From: Tipula vernalis
Lineage: Eukaryota > Arthropoda > Insecta > Diptera > Tipulidae
Length of the DNA stretch: 64,000 nt
NCBI GenBank assembly: GCA_958295665.1
Contig: OY282559.1
Span: 251,219,461 to 251,283,460 of the forward strand
Direction of reading: 5' to 3'
The notes beneath the pieces were generated by a model. That model did no database searches and was not told where the DNA came from. It was given only the letters and a program-made list of their open reading frames with translations. Below are positions 11,080 to 23,095 of this stretch, piece after piece; the stretch's first letter is position 1, and the number at the start of each line of letters is the position of its first letter. The position numbers were made by a program, and so were the translations under genes.

Positions 11080-12266
11080 AGTGATGTAAACGGGTATTAT
11101 TCTCGGTGGTAATATTACCAGTAAAATAGGTAATTTTAGGTAATATTACCCAAAGTGGTGTTACCGTGTTAATATCGGTAACATAAATTAAAAATGTTTT
11201 TTCCAAACAACTCAACTAGTCTAAATGCAAAAAGAGTTGTGACACCACTGCATTATACTTTCTTATGTACTATTAACCTACTACACTACTAAAATATAAT
11301 AATCTACACCTTTTTCCTGTTTCATTGACATATTTATTTGGCAAATACGTAATCTGGAATCTGACCTTGAATATGATCATTTTAACTAGAAAAGTGGCTG
11401 CAACGTCTTAGTCGATGAAAAGCTCTAGTATGCTGGAATTTCGTTGACAACATGAGACCAAAGTAGCACCAGATGGTCGATGAGCTATTACTCGAGCAAT
11501 TTTCGTTTCTGGTGCTCCATTAGGCTCAACCCTAATGTCGGCTTGTATTGATTTGTTCATGAAGTTGCGACCGTTCTATAAACTTCCTTCGAGATACCAA
11601 CTTTTCAATCAATTGTTGGGCCTTTCTTGGTCGAACATACGCAGGGACTCTATAACAAATTATGTCATCAATGCAATACACTCAAAGCCTTTTTCTGTAA
11701 ATCTACTCACTAAGGAAAATCGAAATTTGGCTGTTAATGTTGCTTTTCGAGAAAGTTGAAGCGGTTTTAAAAAAAGTCGAGATTTATAAATTTATTGTAC
11801 TTATTACTAACAATGGAGCGAACAATAAAGCGTCTCGAAAACTGGTTAACAAAAGCTATCCCTATAGTACCGAGTATGGGTGCATCTGCCATGAACTTAA
11901 CTTCCTCATTGTCGATACCTTCAAAATTCAGTCTATCAACAGTTTGCAATTTTCAGTCAGCCATACGGATGGTTTCGGAAATAAAACAACTCGCACATTT
12001 TTCATGCTACATTCGATCTACATTCATGTTACATCAGGTATGCACTGAAGCTGGCTATCAAAGACGAAGTAAATTCAGTTATGAAGGCATTTATGATCTT
12101 CTATTCGAAATTTTCATTCGTTCACTACCTCCGATTGATAAATGGCCGGTACAAATTGGAAGTAAAATATTGATTAAAAAGTGTGTTGCCTATTTTACCC
12201 GTGTTACCGGTAATATTACCGGTAACATTACCAAATTTAAAAATAACGGAAATTTTACAACAGTAT
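11080..12266 (+). mobile_element. hAT-family DNA transposon, decayed
   Basis: Flanked by the 8-bp duplication ATGTAGCT (11072-11079 and 12267-12274), the size hAT transposases make. The ends match imperfectly as inverted repeats (AGTGATGTAAA at the left; ACTGTTGTAAA read inward from the right, slightly inside the end). The subterminal regions are rich in GGTAATATTACC-type palindromes. Inside, 11535-11759 and 11737-12048 read like the hAT/DUF659 transposase region: KLPSRYQLFNQLL, then ITNNGANNKASRKLV and YGCICHELNFLIVD. Frame shifts near 11745 and 11950 and the short total length mean a dead or internally deleted copy. Confidence 0.75.
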
Positions 12267-12319
12267 ATGTAGCTTAGTTTATTCACAAGCTGTCATTCCA
12301 TGTGGATCAATTTTAAGAG

Positions 12320-13250
12320 ATGGGTGTCGATAAGCAACATTTACACCATTGCATTCTATTGTTTTCAAATGAAAAAAATGATGCTCAAGCTGGCTTGGGT
12401 GAACATTTTGTGAGTTATTCAACAGTAAAAAAGTGTTTTGCAAGATTTTGTGATGACAATTTTAGTTTTAAGGACGATCCACGTCCACGTGCTCTAAAAA
12501 AATTTGAAGACGAAGAACTTAAAGTTTTACTGGATGAAAACCCGTATTAAACTCACAAAGAGCTTGCAGAACAGATAGGAGTTACTCACCAAGCAAAATC
12601 ACATCGATTGCATGCTATGGGAAAGATCCTGAAGGAGGGGAAATGGGTTGAAGAGTTGATATCTGAATGAATTTGCTTTCTCGGTACAAAAGAAAGAATT
12701 CTGTGAACAAAATCAATACCGATGATGAAAAGTGGATTTTGAACAGCCATCAACATCAGTTGCAAAAATGAATATTCATACCAAGAAAGTGTTATTGAGT
12801 GTCTAGTGGAATTGGAAAGGAGTCATTTACTAGGAGCTTCTGGAATCTGGTCAAACTGATACAGCTGAACGTTACTACCCCATTGGCCAACTTAAGTAAT
12901 GCTCTGGAGGAAAAAATACCATTTACGGGCCAAGGAAGGTGTAAGGTGATATTGCTATATGACAACACTCGTCCACATATAGCCAAATCAACCCAAGAAC
13001 TCATGTTCTTCTTAGGCTAGGAAGTTGTGCACTGTGCGGCGTATTCTCAAGACTTGACTCTCTCTAATTACGGCTTATTCAGATCGATGTCGTCGTATTT
13101 GAAAGACCAGCGGTTCACGAAAGTTGAAGATGTGCAAAAATGGCTCGATGACTATTTTGCTTCGAAACCACCAAGTTCCTATCGCGAAGGCAGGAAAAAA
13201 TTAAGGCCCCACTGCGTTCTCCTGAGGAAGAAGTCAAATCGTGCCGACCG
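12320..13250 (+). pseudogene. mariner transposase fossil 1
   Basis: Broken mariner-type transposase. In order: an N-terminal HTH part (SYSTVKKCFARF, then FEDEELKVLLDENPY ending at a stop), a linker with RLHAMGKI, DDEKWIL (region of the first catalytic Asp), LLYDNTRPHIAKS (second Asp, retained) and a C-terminal segment with AAYSQDLTLSNYGLFRSM and VQKWLDDYFASK. At least three frame changes or stops occur. Terminal repeats were not found. It abuts the hAT element on the left and a gypsy gag on the right. Confidence 0.8.
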
Positions 13251-14830
13251 ATAGCTGACATATTCCGTATCCCCGATCCGATCACATCTGTTCCTAATTT
13301 CGACGGGAACAAGAAACAAGTAACGGTATGGCTTAAAACAGCCGAAGAAACGTTACGAATATTCGAACCATTATTTCCGCCATCGCAGCTTACAATGTAT
13401 ATTCCAGCTGTAAAGAATAAGACAGAGGGCAAAGAAACGGATATAGTATGTTTCGCTGGGGATCCAGAATAGTTTCTGGGGTTGAAACAAATATTGCTTG
13501 AAGCTCTTAAATTAACGTATTGTATTATAAATCGCAGCTTTGGGCAACAAAGCAAAGCGATAACATGACCATACATAGTATAAAAGTACTGTCAAGGCAA
13601 AACCAGCTATACAACGAGTCTTCGCCTACGTTCAATGCTTTCGGGCTTAAGAAAGCCATAGTTCGGCTACGTGCAAGCGGCAAAGCCGAAATGTATAGAA
13701 AAAGCATATGCCTTCTTGTGTAAATTTAGCAGCAATGAACTGAAAATAATGGTAAAAAAGCAAGCAAAACTAATGCTACCCTACTAAGGACAAACTTATC
13801 CAATAATAAATAACCGAAATCAAATCAATTTAATCAAATAAATAACAAAAAACAAAGTTATTCAGTTCGTGAATCACCAATTACTCCCATGGACGTAGAT
13901 TAGTACATGAGGTCCAGAAACACAGATAATAGAAAGTTGATTAACAATAATGACATTAACAAGGAAACTCAAGAGTTGATCCCGACACGGGAAATGTTGA
14001 GGAAAGCCAGAATTCAGATACGGAAGACTAAATTTTATTATCTGAAGTGTTACAGTCACCGGCTAAAACGTACAGTAACACTTCCACAGAAGATCGATAA
14101 AAAAATTAAAATTAATTTGCTAGAAAATAAATTACCGGCATAAACGTATTACGAACTTAATTTTCACAACTTTTTCGAGGGAAATCTGGAGTCCAAAACG
14201 AATGCTAAAATCGGTTATAAGTCTAATTCAATTTTAAAAAATCCGACATACAGGTTTTACCGGTATTACCCTGAAAAAAAATTTTATAATCACATTGTAA
14301 TCATGGTGACTGGTTTGTAACGAATTTCGTAGAACTAAACAAAAAAATAACAGTACAACCAGGATTGTATAAAGCCGAAAATTTCAGAACTACGGTGAAA
14401 ATACTCACGGACAACCCTAATCCACCAGGGAAACTCCCAAAATTAGAATCGGAAAATGAGAAGATCAATAAAGAAACTATCAAAGATCTAATTAGGATGG
14501 ATCATTTGAGTGAGAACGAAAAATATGTGCTGATTGAAAGCAACTTCCAAAACCTAAAGGTATTGTTGAAGCAAAACGAAAAATTGTCTTCGACAATTAT
14601 TAAACGCAAGATTAAAACGGCAGATGAAAATCCTGTATATTACAGTATAGATACCCTTATCATTATAAAAAAGATGTAGAGGAATATATAGAGGAGATTT
14701 AAATAGTGGAGTTTCCATTCTAGTAGCCAATTTGGGTAGTGCAAAAAAAAAACTTGACGCGTCTGGAAAACGTAAAGTCCGAGTACTGAGCACTGTCAGA
14801 AAACTAATATAAGTTGTAATCGATTGAAGA
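13190..14830 (+). pseudogene. Gypsy/errantivirus-type gag-pol remnant
   Basis: A decayed insect endogenous retroelement of the gypsy type. A gag segment starts near 13255 with IPDPI and FDGNKK motifs followed by a WLKTAE helix, and runs with stops and a frameshift to about 13730, where AYAFLCKF is read. A PMDVD motif at about 13886-13900 is characteristic of the gag tail of this group. The pol entry follows: 14420-14680 matches the protease/RT junction, and 14745-14800 reads DASGKRKVRV, the first part of the RT fingers. The catalytic core, integrase and env are absent. Multiple in-frame stops; not functional. Confidence 0.75.
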
Positions 14831-15200
14831 GATTTGAGTAAATTTTAAATTCTATCGAAGATTACATTACATATGTATTTAGTAATAATGGGTTAATTTT
14901 GATTGGGTTTTTCAGAGAAACCTTCCAGAAATTTTAAGAATGTGGATATAATATAGCTTAGAAAATGTTTTGTCCCGATTATTTTGTTTTCTTAATTTAC
15001 AAGCACGACTTCATATTTTATTAACATACTGGTAACACTAATTATAATTCGTTACAGAATAGCGTCTATCACAGATCAAATTGATATAATCTTAGTAGCA
15101 GGTTTGCGGAAATTCTACATTTATAATAATAATTGGCTAAACTTTAAGGTGGCCTAGGTGTGAAACTGCCTGGGGGAATGAAGTTGATTTTTGTTATCAG
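14831..15200. other. AT-rich spacer
   Basis: No gene or repeat recognised between the gypsy remnant and the LINE. Confidence 0.4.
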
Positions 15201-15419
15201 CTCCGTATCTTGCAGCTTCCACTGGTGTTCGTGGCCTCCCCGTGGTGACTACCAGCCAATTAGCTCATCATTACCTTTGACCCATCCAGGGTTAGGCTAA
15301 AACACGGTGCAAAATAATTGGGCTGGGTTAAGGTGTCAATCGTACCGTCCTCAGAATCAAACTGGCTGGGACTCAGTCTAAAAACTAGCCAGTCTCTAAC
15401 GGTATATCCGGATACTTAA

Positions 15420-16440
15420 TGTCCTCCGGATTATGTAGCCCTATCTGTGCATCGCGGATCTCTGCACAGATGGACATTTTTTCTCAGCTACTCGTGGGAT
15501 TCTTATGGAAGATCTACGTAAAAACACAGAGGCTGGTACTCTTAAAAACCGACTCTAACACAACAGCTACTGGGGGAGCGTCGACATATAGAAAACCTAT
15601 AATTTCACAAACAGTAGTAATTAAGAAGGGCATAAGCTCGCTCAAAGCCAGTCCCTCTAACTCTTTGGGAAAGCATAAAAGTTCTAACAAAACTGATCGC
15701 TGAGTACCAAATTAACAGACCCGTAGGAGAGCAAGGAAAACTCTTACGAGGTTGAAGGGAATGCCGTTGGCAGATCGGATGGTTAAAGAAAAGGAAACGT
15801 TTGCTTGGGCTATGATGGTTACTGGCAATATACTGGGAGGTTCCTCTGGGAGATAGGGCGCAGGAGGATAGGAGTATTGTGCCCGACAACTGGGGGAAGG
15901 TAGAGGTGGCTTTACCTGCGACCTTCCTAAAGGTAATGCGGGAGAATCCGAGTCCTGCTCCGAACTGTAAAGATAGAGGATGGCACAGGAACCATGTCAA
16001 ATTGTCAGTCTGCGCTAACCAAAGGTCGCTGTATCTCTTTAGGAAAGGGGTTGGGAGTCTTCCAATTGGAAGGTAGCGAAGGTGGATTAGAAATAGGCTG
16101 ATTTTAGGTCAGCTATAATTGTTAGAAATGATGAGTCGCTAGAGGCTCTGGCAAGGACGAAGAGTGTGCTTCGGTTTCAGGGCTATAACACTAAAAGTCT
16201 ACAAAAAGGATGAGGTGGGTAAGTCTGGGGCTGCACCGGTAGTAGGGGTGACTCCGGGTGATATCCTGCCTGGTGCTGATGGCTCGTTGGCGGGTGAGAA
16301 TGTGTCCGATGAGGGTATTGTAACACTCTCGTTTGACTCTGACTTGGACACTATGTGGACTCCAGGAGGACTGGGTGTCAGACTCACTTTCGGGTGGGGA
16401 ATCCGACATGATGGTGTTGGAGGCGATGGTGTAGATTGAT
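15420..16440 (+). pseudogene. LINE ORF1 remnant
   Basis: Overlapping open pieces at 15419-15703, 15879-16076 and 16164-16439 on the plus strand are probably what is left of the nucleic-acid-binding ORF1. No complete CCHC knuckle could be read, so the assignment rests on position before the endonuclease and on composition. Confidence 0.4.
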
Positions 16441-17155
16441 GCTGAGGCTGCTGCATATTAATTTACACTACTGCAAGGCAGCCTCGGCTGCTCTGCTGCT
16501 CAAAATTCAAGCTGGTCGAGTTGATGATGTCCTGATCCACGAGCCTTGGGTCATTGGAAACTAATCTAAATTTGTTTGTGCTGTTTAATTATAGTAACTC
16601 AAATATAGTGGCGGAATTGAGACTGATACTTTAAATCTCTGGCTTATTTCAGCCTATCTCCATATGAAGATGATGACATACCACCTAGAGGTGCTTTAAT
16701 GGATGCTCAAAAGCGAAAAGTTGGAGTCATCCTAGGTAGTGATGTGAACTTACACCATACAATATGAGGAAGTACAATTACAAATGATTCTATTCTTAGT
16801 CCTAACCTTCAAATATGTAGTTTTTGTGTAAACCCACATTTATAACTAGAAACAGACAAGAGCTGATAGCTATTAAGAATAGTTTGGTGAATTGGAAAGC
16901 GCCTGATGATCATTTCTTTTCTGATCACTGCTATCTTCAGTATGAACTGACTACATACAGAAGCTACAAATAGGACTATGTATAGAAACATGAGGAAAAC
17001 CGACTGGGACACCTTCCGAACCATTCTAGGACATCAGCTGGATGACTTAATAGACAACTCTGAGTAGAGCTTTGGGTAAACAAAGGTCACATTGGTGCTC
17101 GAAGCAGCTCCAAAGCTCTCGCCAGAAATTCAAAAGGCTTTTTAGAAAAGGCAAG
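16441..17155 (+). pseudogene. LINE apurinic-type endonuclease domain, decayed
   Basis: The frame after 16440 reads LLHINLHYCKAASAALLL and VDDVLIHEPWV, the N-terminal strand and Glu-containing motif of LINE endonucleases. LGSDVNLHHTI (about 16735-16765) corresponds to the Asp-x-Asn motif. A segment with FSDHC near 16918-16932 matches the Ser-Asp-His motif. It is broken by stops and frame changes. This domain nicks target DNA to start target-primed reverse transcription. Confidence 0.7.
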
Positions 17156-17167
17156 AAAACAAGAACT

Positions 17168-17631
17168 TTACTTTATTAATTTTTTGTTGAATATTAATTA
17201 ATTCATGTAATTTCTAATATGCTACCGGTGATTAGACCATTTTAATTGTATTTTTATTAACACGAAATATACTAGTATTTACGAACGGTAATTCAACGAA
17301 ACCAACTAATAGATAGAATTCTATTTATTTAATTATATGATTTTAATATGTTCCGAAGAAAAAAAAAAAATTAATAAAGTAAAATTAGCTTACACACAGA
17401 GCTGTGTGAATATCGTGAAGAAGAAAAATTGTAAGAGAGTTCATCTGTATTAGTATGATTCGCTAGTATTTAACGCACAGCATATTCTGTATATATAGAA
17501 TGTAAATTGTGGTATAATCAGTCCAGTCGCCGCGGCCTGATGAGAACATTGATTTTTTCATAATCATAAGCTCATCAGTTCGAAACTGGATTGAATTCTC
17601 TTAAAATCTTCGGAACATATTAAAATCATAT
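17168..17631. mobile_element. Insertion carrying a hammerhead ribozyme (possible Penelope-like pLTR fragment)
   Basis: 464 bp inserted in the LINE and flanked by the 12-bp direct repeat AAAACAAGAACT (17156-17167 and 17632-17643), which fits a target-site duplication. It contains a 24-bp perfect inverted repeat (17334-17358 paired with 17607-17631, containing TTAATATGTTCCGAAG), an A-run and the hammerhead described separately. It has no ORF. Penelope-like elements are known to carry hammerheads in their terminal repeats and to have rearranged, partly inverted ends, so a truncated one is the best guess. A ribozyme-bearing SINE-like or retrozyme-like element is the alternative. Confidence 0.7.
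17518..17594 (+). ncRNA. Hammerhead ribozyme (type III topology)
   Basis: All conserved core elements are present in order. Stem III is TCAGTCCAG (17518-17526) pairing with CTGGATTGA (17586-17594), nine pairs including one G-U. The cleavage dinucleotide TC (17527-17528) follows, so cleavage is predicted after C17528. Stem I is a very short hairpin, GCCGCGGC (17529-17536). The core CTGATGA is at 17537-17543. Stem II is GAAC (17544-17547) with GTTC (17578-17581), with an inner TGATT/AATCA helix in its loop. GAAA is at 17582-17585. The function would be self-cleavage of a transcript of the host element. The short stem I is like that of minimal hammerheads in retroelements. Confidence 0.8.
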
Positions 17632-17849
17632 AAAACAAGAACTGCTGCGAATTGGGACTACTATAAAGAAGTCCTTAGAACATACAAGTATGAAATATGA
17701 AATGCCAAAATAAGTGGCTGGAGGCTCTACTGTGGCAAAAATCAAGAGCCCTCGGAGGCTGCGAGACTACGCAAAGTACAGGCTTCAAGCTATATTATTC
17801 TGAGTCATCTACACCGACCGGATGGTCCTTGAACCACAACTAGCGCTGA

Positions 17850-18870
17850 ATCTTTGTATTTACTACCGATAATCCACTTTCCGGAGTGCTCCGAACTGAC
17901 GCCTGAAATTCCGAGTGCTTTTATGGGTTTAGGCGTCGAAAGTCGATTAACAAGAAGCAGGAAATTAGTGTGGGCAATTAACATCTTTAAGCCGTGCAAG
18001 ACAGCTGGACCTGATGGCATTATTCCTGCGGATGTCCAGCAAGCCATTGACTTGACTCTACTTTGGCTGGAAGTTATTTTCAGAGGCGGCCTGAAATTTG
18101 GCCACATTTCTAAGAATTGGACAGAGGTAAACGTAATATTTATCTCAAAGAGCTTGAGCTCACATTAGATGATCCATTGAGCCGGCTAGGTGGTCGAAAT
18201 CTCAACATGCGTACTGTAAAGGGAGATCGGTAGAAACCGCTATACTTCGTGATTTGTTCTGTTGGAAAATCCCTAGAATTTAAGGGATAATCCTTGGTAG
18301 CTTTTTTGGATATAGAAGGTGCCTTTAACAACGTTAATCCGGTGGCAATAACGCTAAAACGCAGGATCGTGAATGCTAAGCTTGACGGGTTCTCCATTGG
18401 CAGATTTGTAGGTGCGGAAACACAGTAAGGTGTTGTCTTGTCCCCCTCTCCCCTTCTTTGGAACTTGGTCATAAATGTGTTACTGAACCTGGAAGGACAA
18501 GGTTTTATGGGGGTTGGTTATGTGGATGACGTTGCTATTTGTGTCTTTAGTAAGTATTCTTGTATCTTAAGAGAGCACATGCAAAGCACGCTTGGTTTTC
18601 TTTCTAAATGGGCCAACAGTTGTGAACTAAATGTTAGTTAACGTAAAACTGAGGTGGTCCCCTTCTCTAGGAAATACAAACTTCCCAGATTGATTTTCTT
18701 ACCTTAAATGGTATTAGCTTGACCTTTACTGATAAATCGAAATTCCTGGGTGTTATTTTGGACAGCAAACTTAGCTGGAAGCCTAATATTTTAGAAAGGG
18801 TGAAAAAAGCTACTATGTCACTCTACTCTAGGGTCTTGAACCCCACATCATAAATCGGCCCTAAACCTCA
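17850..18870 (+). pseudogene. LINE reverse transcriptase, decayed
   Basis: 17854-18168 holds the RT fingers with TAGPDGIIPADVQ and NWTEVNVIFISK. 18438-18641 holds the palm with SPLLWNLVIN and the catalytic GYVDDVAI, where YADD is usual. Near 18745-18785 a frame reads KFLGVILDSKLSWKPN, the conserved thumb-proximal motif. The pieces are in different frames with stops between them. Confidence 0.8.
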
Positions 18871-19034
18871 GTGGTAAGACCCAGACTTGGGATTGTTATT
18901 TGACGGCCAGTCTTAAACAGTATGGCTAACCAAAAGTTGCTGATGAAAATTCAGAGAACTTCCACCTTGTGTATTAGTGGTGCACTCAGAAGCGTACCCA
19001 CTCAGGTATTGGAGGTTATTTTTCATCTCACCCT

Positions 19035-19665
19035 TTGTGTAACAGATACATCCCTGGTACCACCGATTACAAGATTCCATTATCATCTTTCGAGGAAAGG
19101 TTTCGCACTGATGTTCCTTCCAGAGAGAACTTTTTCACGGATAGTTCAAAAACGGATTGTAGCGTTGGTTTTGGTATTTTCTTTGAGAAACTACATTTGA
19201 ACCTTTTGTTTCATCTCCCCGACTATTGCAGCGGTTTTCAGGCTAAATTAACCGCGATAATTGAGCCCGTGGATTGGTTGAGGTATAATGTAATATCACT
19301 GTAAGAGATATTCACATTTTTACGGATAGTCAGGTCACTTTTAAAACGCTTCGAGCTTATTTCCTTTAGTCGAAGGTAGCATAGAGCTGTCTCTCATCTT
19401 TTAACGAGATGGCATATCACCTCAACAACTACTTAACGTGGGTGCCAATAGAATGAAAAGGCAGATGAACTCGATCGGCAGGGTACAAATTGCCTCACTA
19501 TATTCCGCTCGCTACATGTAAACTCTTGAGGAATATGGTCCAATGATACCTCGTGTGTTATAACTAGGCAAATTTCACCAAAAACTAGATCAGGAAGTTG
19601 CGAAGATGTAGAGGAGGAAGAAACTGTCCTACACCTACTCTGCACTTGTGCCTAGGCAGATGAAC
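19035..19665 (+). pseudogene. LINE RNase H domain and C-terminal knuckle, decayed
   Basis: The frame at 19035-19304 contains FFTDSSKTDCSVGFGIFF (first catalytic Asp) and a following FQAKLTAII, where the catalytic Glu of the family appears replaced by Lys. The next Asp (FTDSQVTFKTL) is found near 19317-19350 after a stop. At about 19600-19655 a frame reads ETVLHLLCTC, the His-Cys knuckle usual at the C terminus of this LINE group. Confidence 0.7.
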
Positions 19666-19888
19666 ATTTTTAGGATATTTTTAGGAGCTCCTCTAATCAG
19701 CGACTTGGCGGATGTCCATAGGATGGACGTCAGGTGTATTCAACGCTTCGCTGTAAGCTCGGGATGGTTCAATGAGTAAAGCTGAGAAAATTTTTATGAC
19801 ATATGGCTACGGAATATTTTTATGTCTGTGCCAATCCTTAGGACGGCCACCTAACTAAACCTACCCAATATACCCTAACCTAACCTAA

Positions 19889-22800
19889 CCCATTGGCTTT
19901 ACTTTGGTGTCTGTAACAGGGCCAATTTCTATACCATTGCTAACTAATCCTCTCCAAATCCTCCTTACGTTTCATGTAACAGGGTGCTTCGTGAGGCCCG
20001 GCTATCTCCAAGAGGTCTTGCTTATAGCTTGATCGAACTGTCCAATCAATCAAGTGCCAATCCAGTTCTCGTCCCTTTTGTCGATTTTGGATTAGATAGT
20101 GTCCTAACTATTTGGCTAACTATGCACTGTTGCAAAGAAAGGGATAACCTCTAGTTAAATAATATTTCCTCGTTTTCTACTAATAATGGTTGAATAAAAT
20201 AATTTTAGATATTTTGTCAACGTTATGCATAACAAAAGTTCTAAAGAATGACTTTCTCATGTATTAGACATTTTTTCTGACCAAATCACATCCTCATTTT
20301 CACCAGAGTTTGTACATACTTCCTTCATAAAAAAAAAAAAAAAATCTAATACCTACTTATTTGCATTCTAATCGTATAATACACAAAAAATTCGAATTTC
20401 CATTTGAATATTAGCAATAAAAATAAAATCGAAATAATTTACTTAACAATAAAGAAAAATTTTGTCTCAATAAATCATTTTAAAATACATTTCGACTTCG
20501 AAAATCAAACATAAGACAAAAGAAATCTAAAAATAGAATTTATTATTGTCTTGCTTTTATTATCATTACATTATTACAAAACGTTCCTTCCAAATCCAAG
20601 AGTAAAACCCGTATATTTCGTTTATTTTGGAAATATTACGTAAATTATATTATAAGGAAAATTTACGGAAAACAAACACATTACAGACATAAATAAGAAA
20701 TATTAGAAAATGAAACGAAAAAATGTCACATAGATCAATGAATCGAATCCGTAACAGTATATGTAGTAAATCGATATTAATAAATTCGCCCTAAATGTGC
20801 TCACATCCAACCAAATTTACTATAGGTAAAACAGGGTTGATCCTAAAACGTTATAGTTTACCTCTCTCAAAGTCGCGTCTACTGTTTTAACCAATAAATA
20901 GATACATTTATAATAGATAGCGAAGCGATGATAATAGACTAATAGACACGTATAGACACAGTAGTTTTATAACTAATCACCAATTAATACATTTATTATC
21001 ATTCCGCAATAAGAATCATAATCATAATCGTAAATAAATAAACTTTTTTGTATTAATACATTTCCCACTATATAGATTTTCCTAGAAAACCCCTCCTAAT
21101 CACACACCCACAAAAGCCACAAATATACATCTGTATGTAGATACATGTGTGCTACAGAATACAAACAAATATGTGTAATGGAATGGGAGACTGTGACGGA
21201 AACAAAACAAAAAAAGCTTAATCCGAAAAATTCGGGTCCTTGATATTAGAAATCTAATATTTCAAATATGATTTCTAATAATTTTCATTTCAGTCATATA
21301 TTTTAAGTACCCGAATACTTTTTTTTTTTTTTTTTTGTTGTAAAATAGCAATAAAACCATCAAAACCAACCGAAAAAAAATAAAACACACGACGTTTTGT
21401 GAACACAAAAATGTTGGGAAATATTTTCGATAAATCAAAAGTTTTCCCGATTTTTACTTGTTTTCTTGTATTTTCATTTTGATATCATATTTTGTTTCGA
21501 TTTACGTCAGTTATTTGTTTTCTACCTCCCTATATGTATGTGTGTTTGTGTATTTATACCCTATACCAATAAATCTACCACCCAAAGCTCATACCAGTAA
21601 TGGCGCACACCTATAAACCTATATATCGAAATTATTTTTCTCCGATTTAATTTATTTGCTAAATAAATTTATTGAACAGCTAAATAGGGGAGTTTTTTGC
21701 GATATTGCGATTTGGTTGTTGTTGTTGTTGTTCTGTTTGATTCTCTCGTTTTTATGTTTTTCAAGGGTATCAAATTTTTTTTCGATATACATTCCGTTTA
21801 GGTAATTTAAGTTAAAGCAATTTCCTGGTTCAACATATTTTAGGTACATATTTAATGTTTGATTTAAGTTATGTTGGTATTTTTGTTCGATTTCGAATCT
21901 TCTTTAGAAATTTCTAGAATATTTTTATTACGATGGTACCAGTGTATTAGATTGTTGTTTCAGTTTTTTATTTTTTAGTGGAAATTAAAAATAAGGTTTA
22001 TGAACATTGTGGTGCCACTAGTTTAGATTAACAGACTTACTGTTGACTGAGGCTATGGAGCGGGTTTTTGTCTCAGTTTCCTAACAAAATGACTTACGAC
22101 TGCTTTTAGTCCTTGTTACTCGGCCAGTTTTTAAATTCTAGTTGCTTCAAATGAGTGAGTGTTTCATTTTCACAGTTCCTTCCTTGTTCCTTAATCCTTA
22201 CTAATATTGTATATTTATTGGCGTTGTTTTTCCAATATTTTCGATACGATGTAATTTAAAACAGATTTATATTAGATTAACCTTCATTTTCCTCGTATAT
22301 GTTTTGCGTATCGTACAGACGGCATTTCGTTTAACTTAGCCGGTGTAACGCACTTTATACTACCATGAAAAGTACTTTTCAAGTAATATGATTGAAAAAC
22401 TCCTTCATTTTCAAGATCTTTACCAATATTACCAATACGTTTTATAAATGTTCAAAACAATCACTTTCTATGTGAACATCAATGAGAAGTCTGAATCTTA
22501 CTTTCTTATTGTTATTTAAGTAAATAAATCAATCCATACAGATACCTATCCTCCTTGCCAACATGCGAATTTAGTCCTATGGTTTATAAGCCTATTACGA
22601 ATAACCGAGTCTCTGTTTAGATGATCCTAGAGATTTTGCCAATTGGTCATGTATACAATAAAGTAACTAGAAGCTATCACAATATCAAAAAAATACCTCC
22701 CTTATTTTTGCGGATCGTCAGGGGCTTAACACTGCGGATCGTCAGGGGCAGGAATGTAATGGAACCCGAATCACCACAAAACTGCAAAGAGTTGTTGAAC

Positions 22801-22911
22801 TGCCATTGGTGTTTTGTAAAAAAAAAAACTTTATAGCGCCTAATTGGTGTTTAGTTTGTTTCAGTGAATAACAAGTTGTATACGAGACCCCCGAAAAATA
22901 AATAATTAGAT
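19889..22911. other. AT-rich non-coding region
   Basis: No gene recognised. 19890-20150 is somewhat GC-richer and may be another repeat, but I could not identify it. Two GCGGATCGTCAGGGGC units occur at about 22712-22727 and 22735-22750. The 9 bp before 22921 (CTTAGATAC) are the left target duplication of the MULE. Confidence 0.4.
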
Positions 22912-22920
22912 CTTAGATAC

Positions 22921-23030
22921 GGGTTAGCCTCTTAATCTTGCATTTCAAAATCTTCCATTACAAAATCTTGCATTACAAAATCTTGCATTACAAAATCTTG
23001 CATTACAAAATCTTGCATAACAATTTCCCG
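22921..23030 (+). repeat. Left terminal inverted repeat of the MULE (tandem 17-bp units)
   Basis: GGGTTAGCC, then about five head-to-tail units of ATCTTGCATTACAAA. Its inverted counterpart is 30243-30394. Confidence 0.85.
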
Positions 23031-23085
23031 TACATTTATAGAATTGCGCGCGCGATTCTATAAATGTACGGGAAATTGTTATGCA
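23012..23085. repeat. Perfect palindrome in the MULE left end, with a third copy nearby
   Basis: Arms of about 33 bp, running from CTTGCATAACAATTTCCCG to its complement, around a GC-alternating centre (TGCGCGCGCG). The right arm, including GCGCGATTCTATAAATG, is repeated in direct orientation at about 23212-23261. Confidence 0.85.
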
Positions 23086-23095
23086 AGATACCAAA

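Larger units (their letters stand above)
15220..19888 (+). mobile_element. Non-LTR retrotransposon (LOA/I-group like), degenerate
   Basis: A GC-richer block in AT-rich DNA with the order ORF1, endonuclease, reverse transcriptase, RNase H and a terminal tail (CTAACCTAACCTAACC at about 19873-19889). Having RNase H downstream of RT places it in the I/LOA/R1 group; the endonuclease and RT wording fits LOA best. Every domain is broken by stops or frameshifts, and a 464-bp insertion splits the endonuclease-RT linker. I found no flanking duplication, and the 5' end is set only by the change in composition. Confidence 0.8.

Noticed and set aside
16191..16456. Minus-strand frames rich in Ser and Pro opposite LINE ORF1
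   Set aside because: They lie opposite the plus-strand LINE region and are shadows of it.
22940..23030. Short direct repeats as a CRISPR array
   Set aside because: Repeats are contiguous 17-bp units without unique spacers, are inverted at the other end of the element, and the sequence is clearly eukaryotic.
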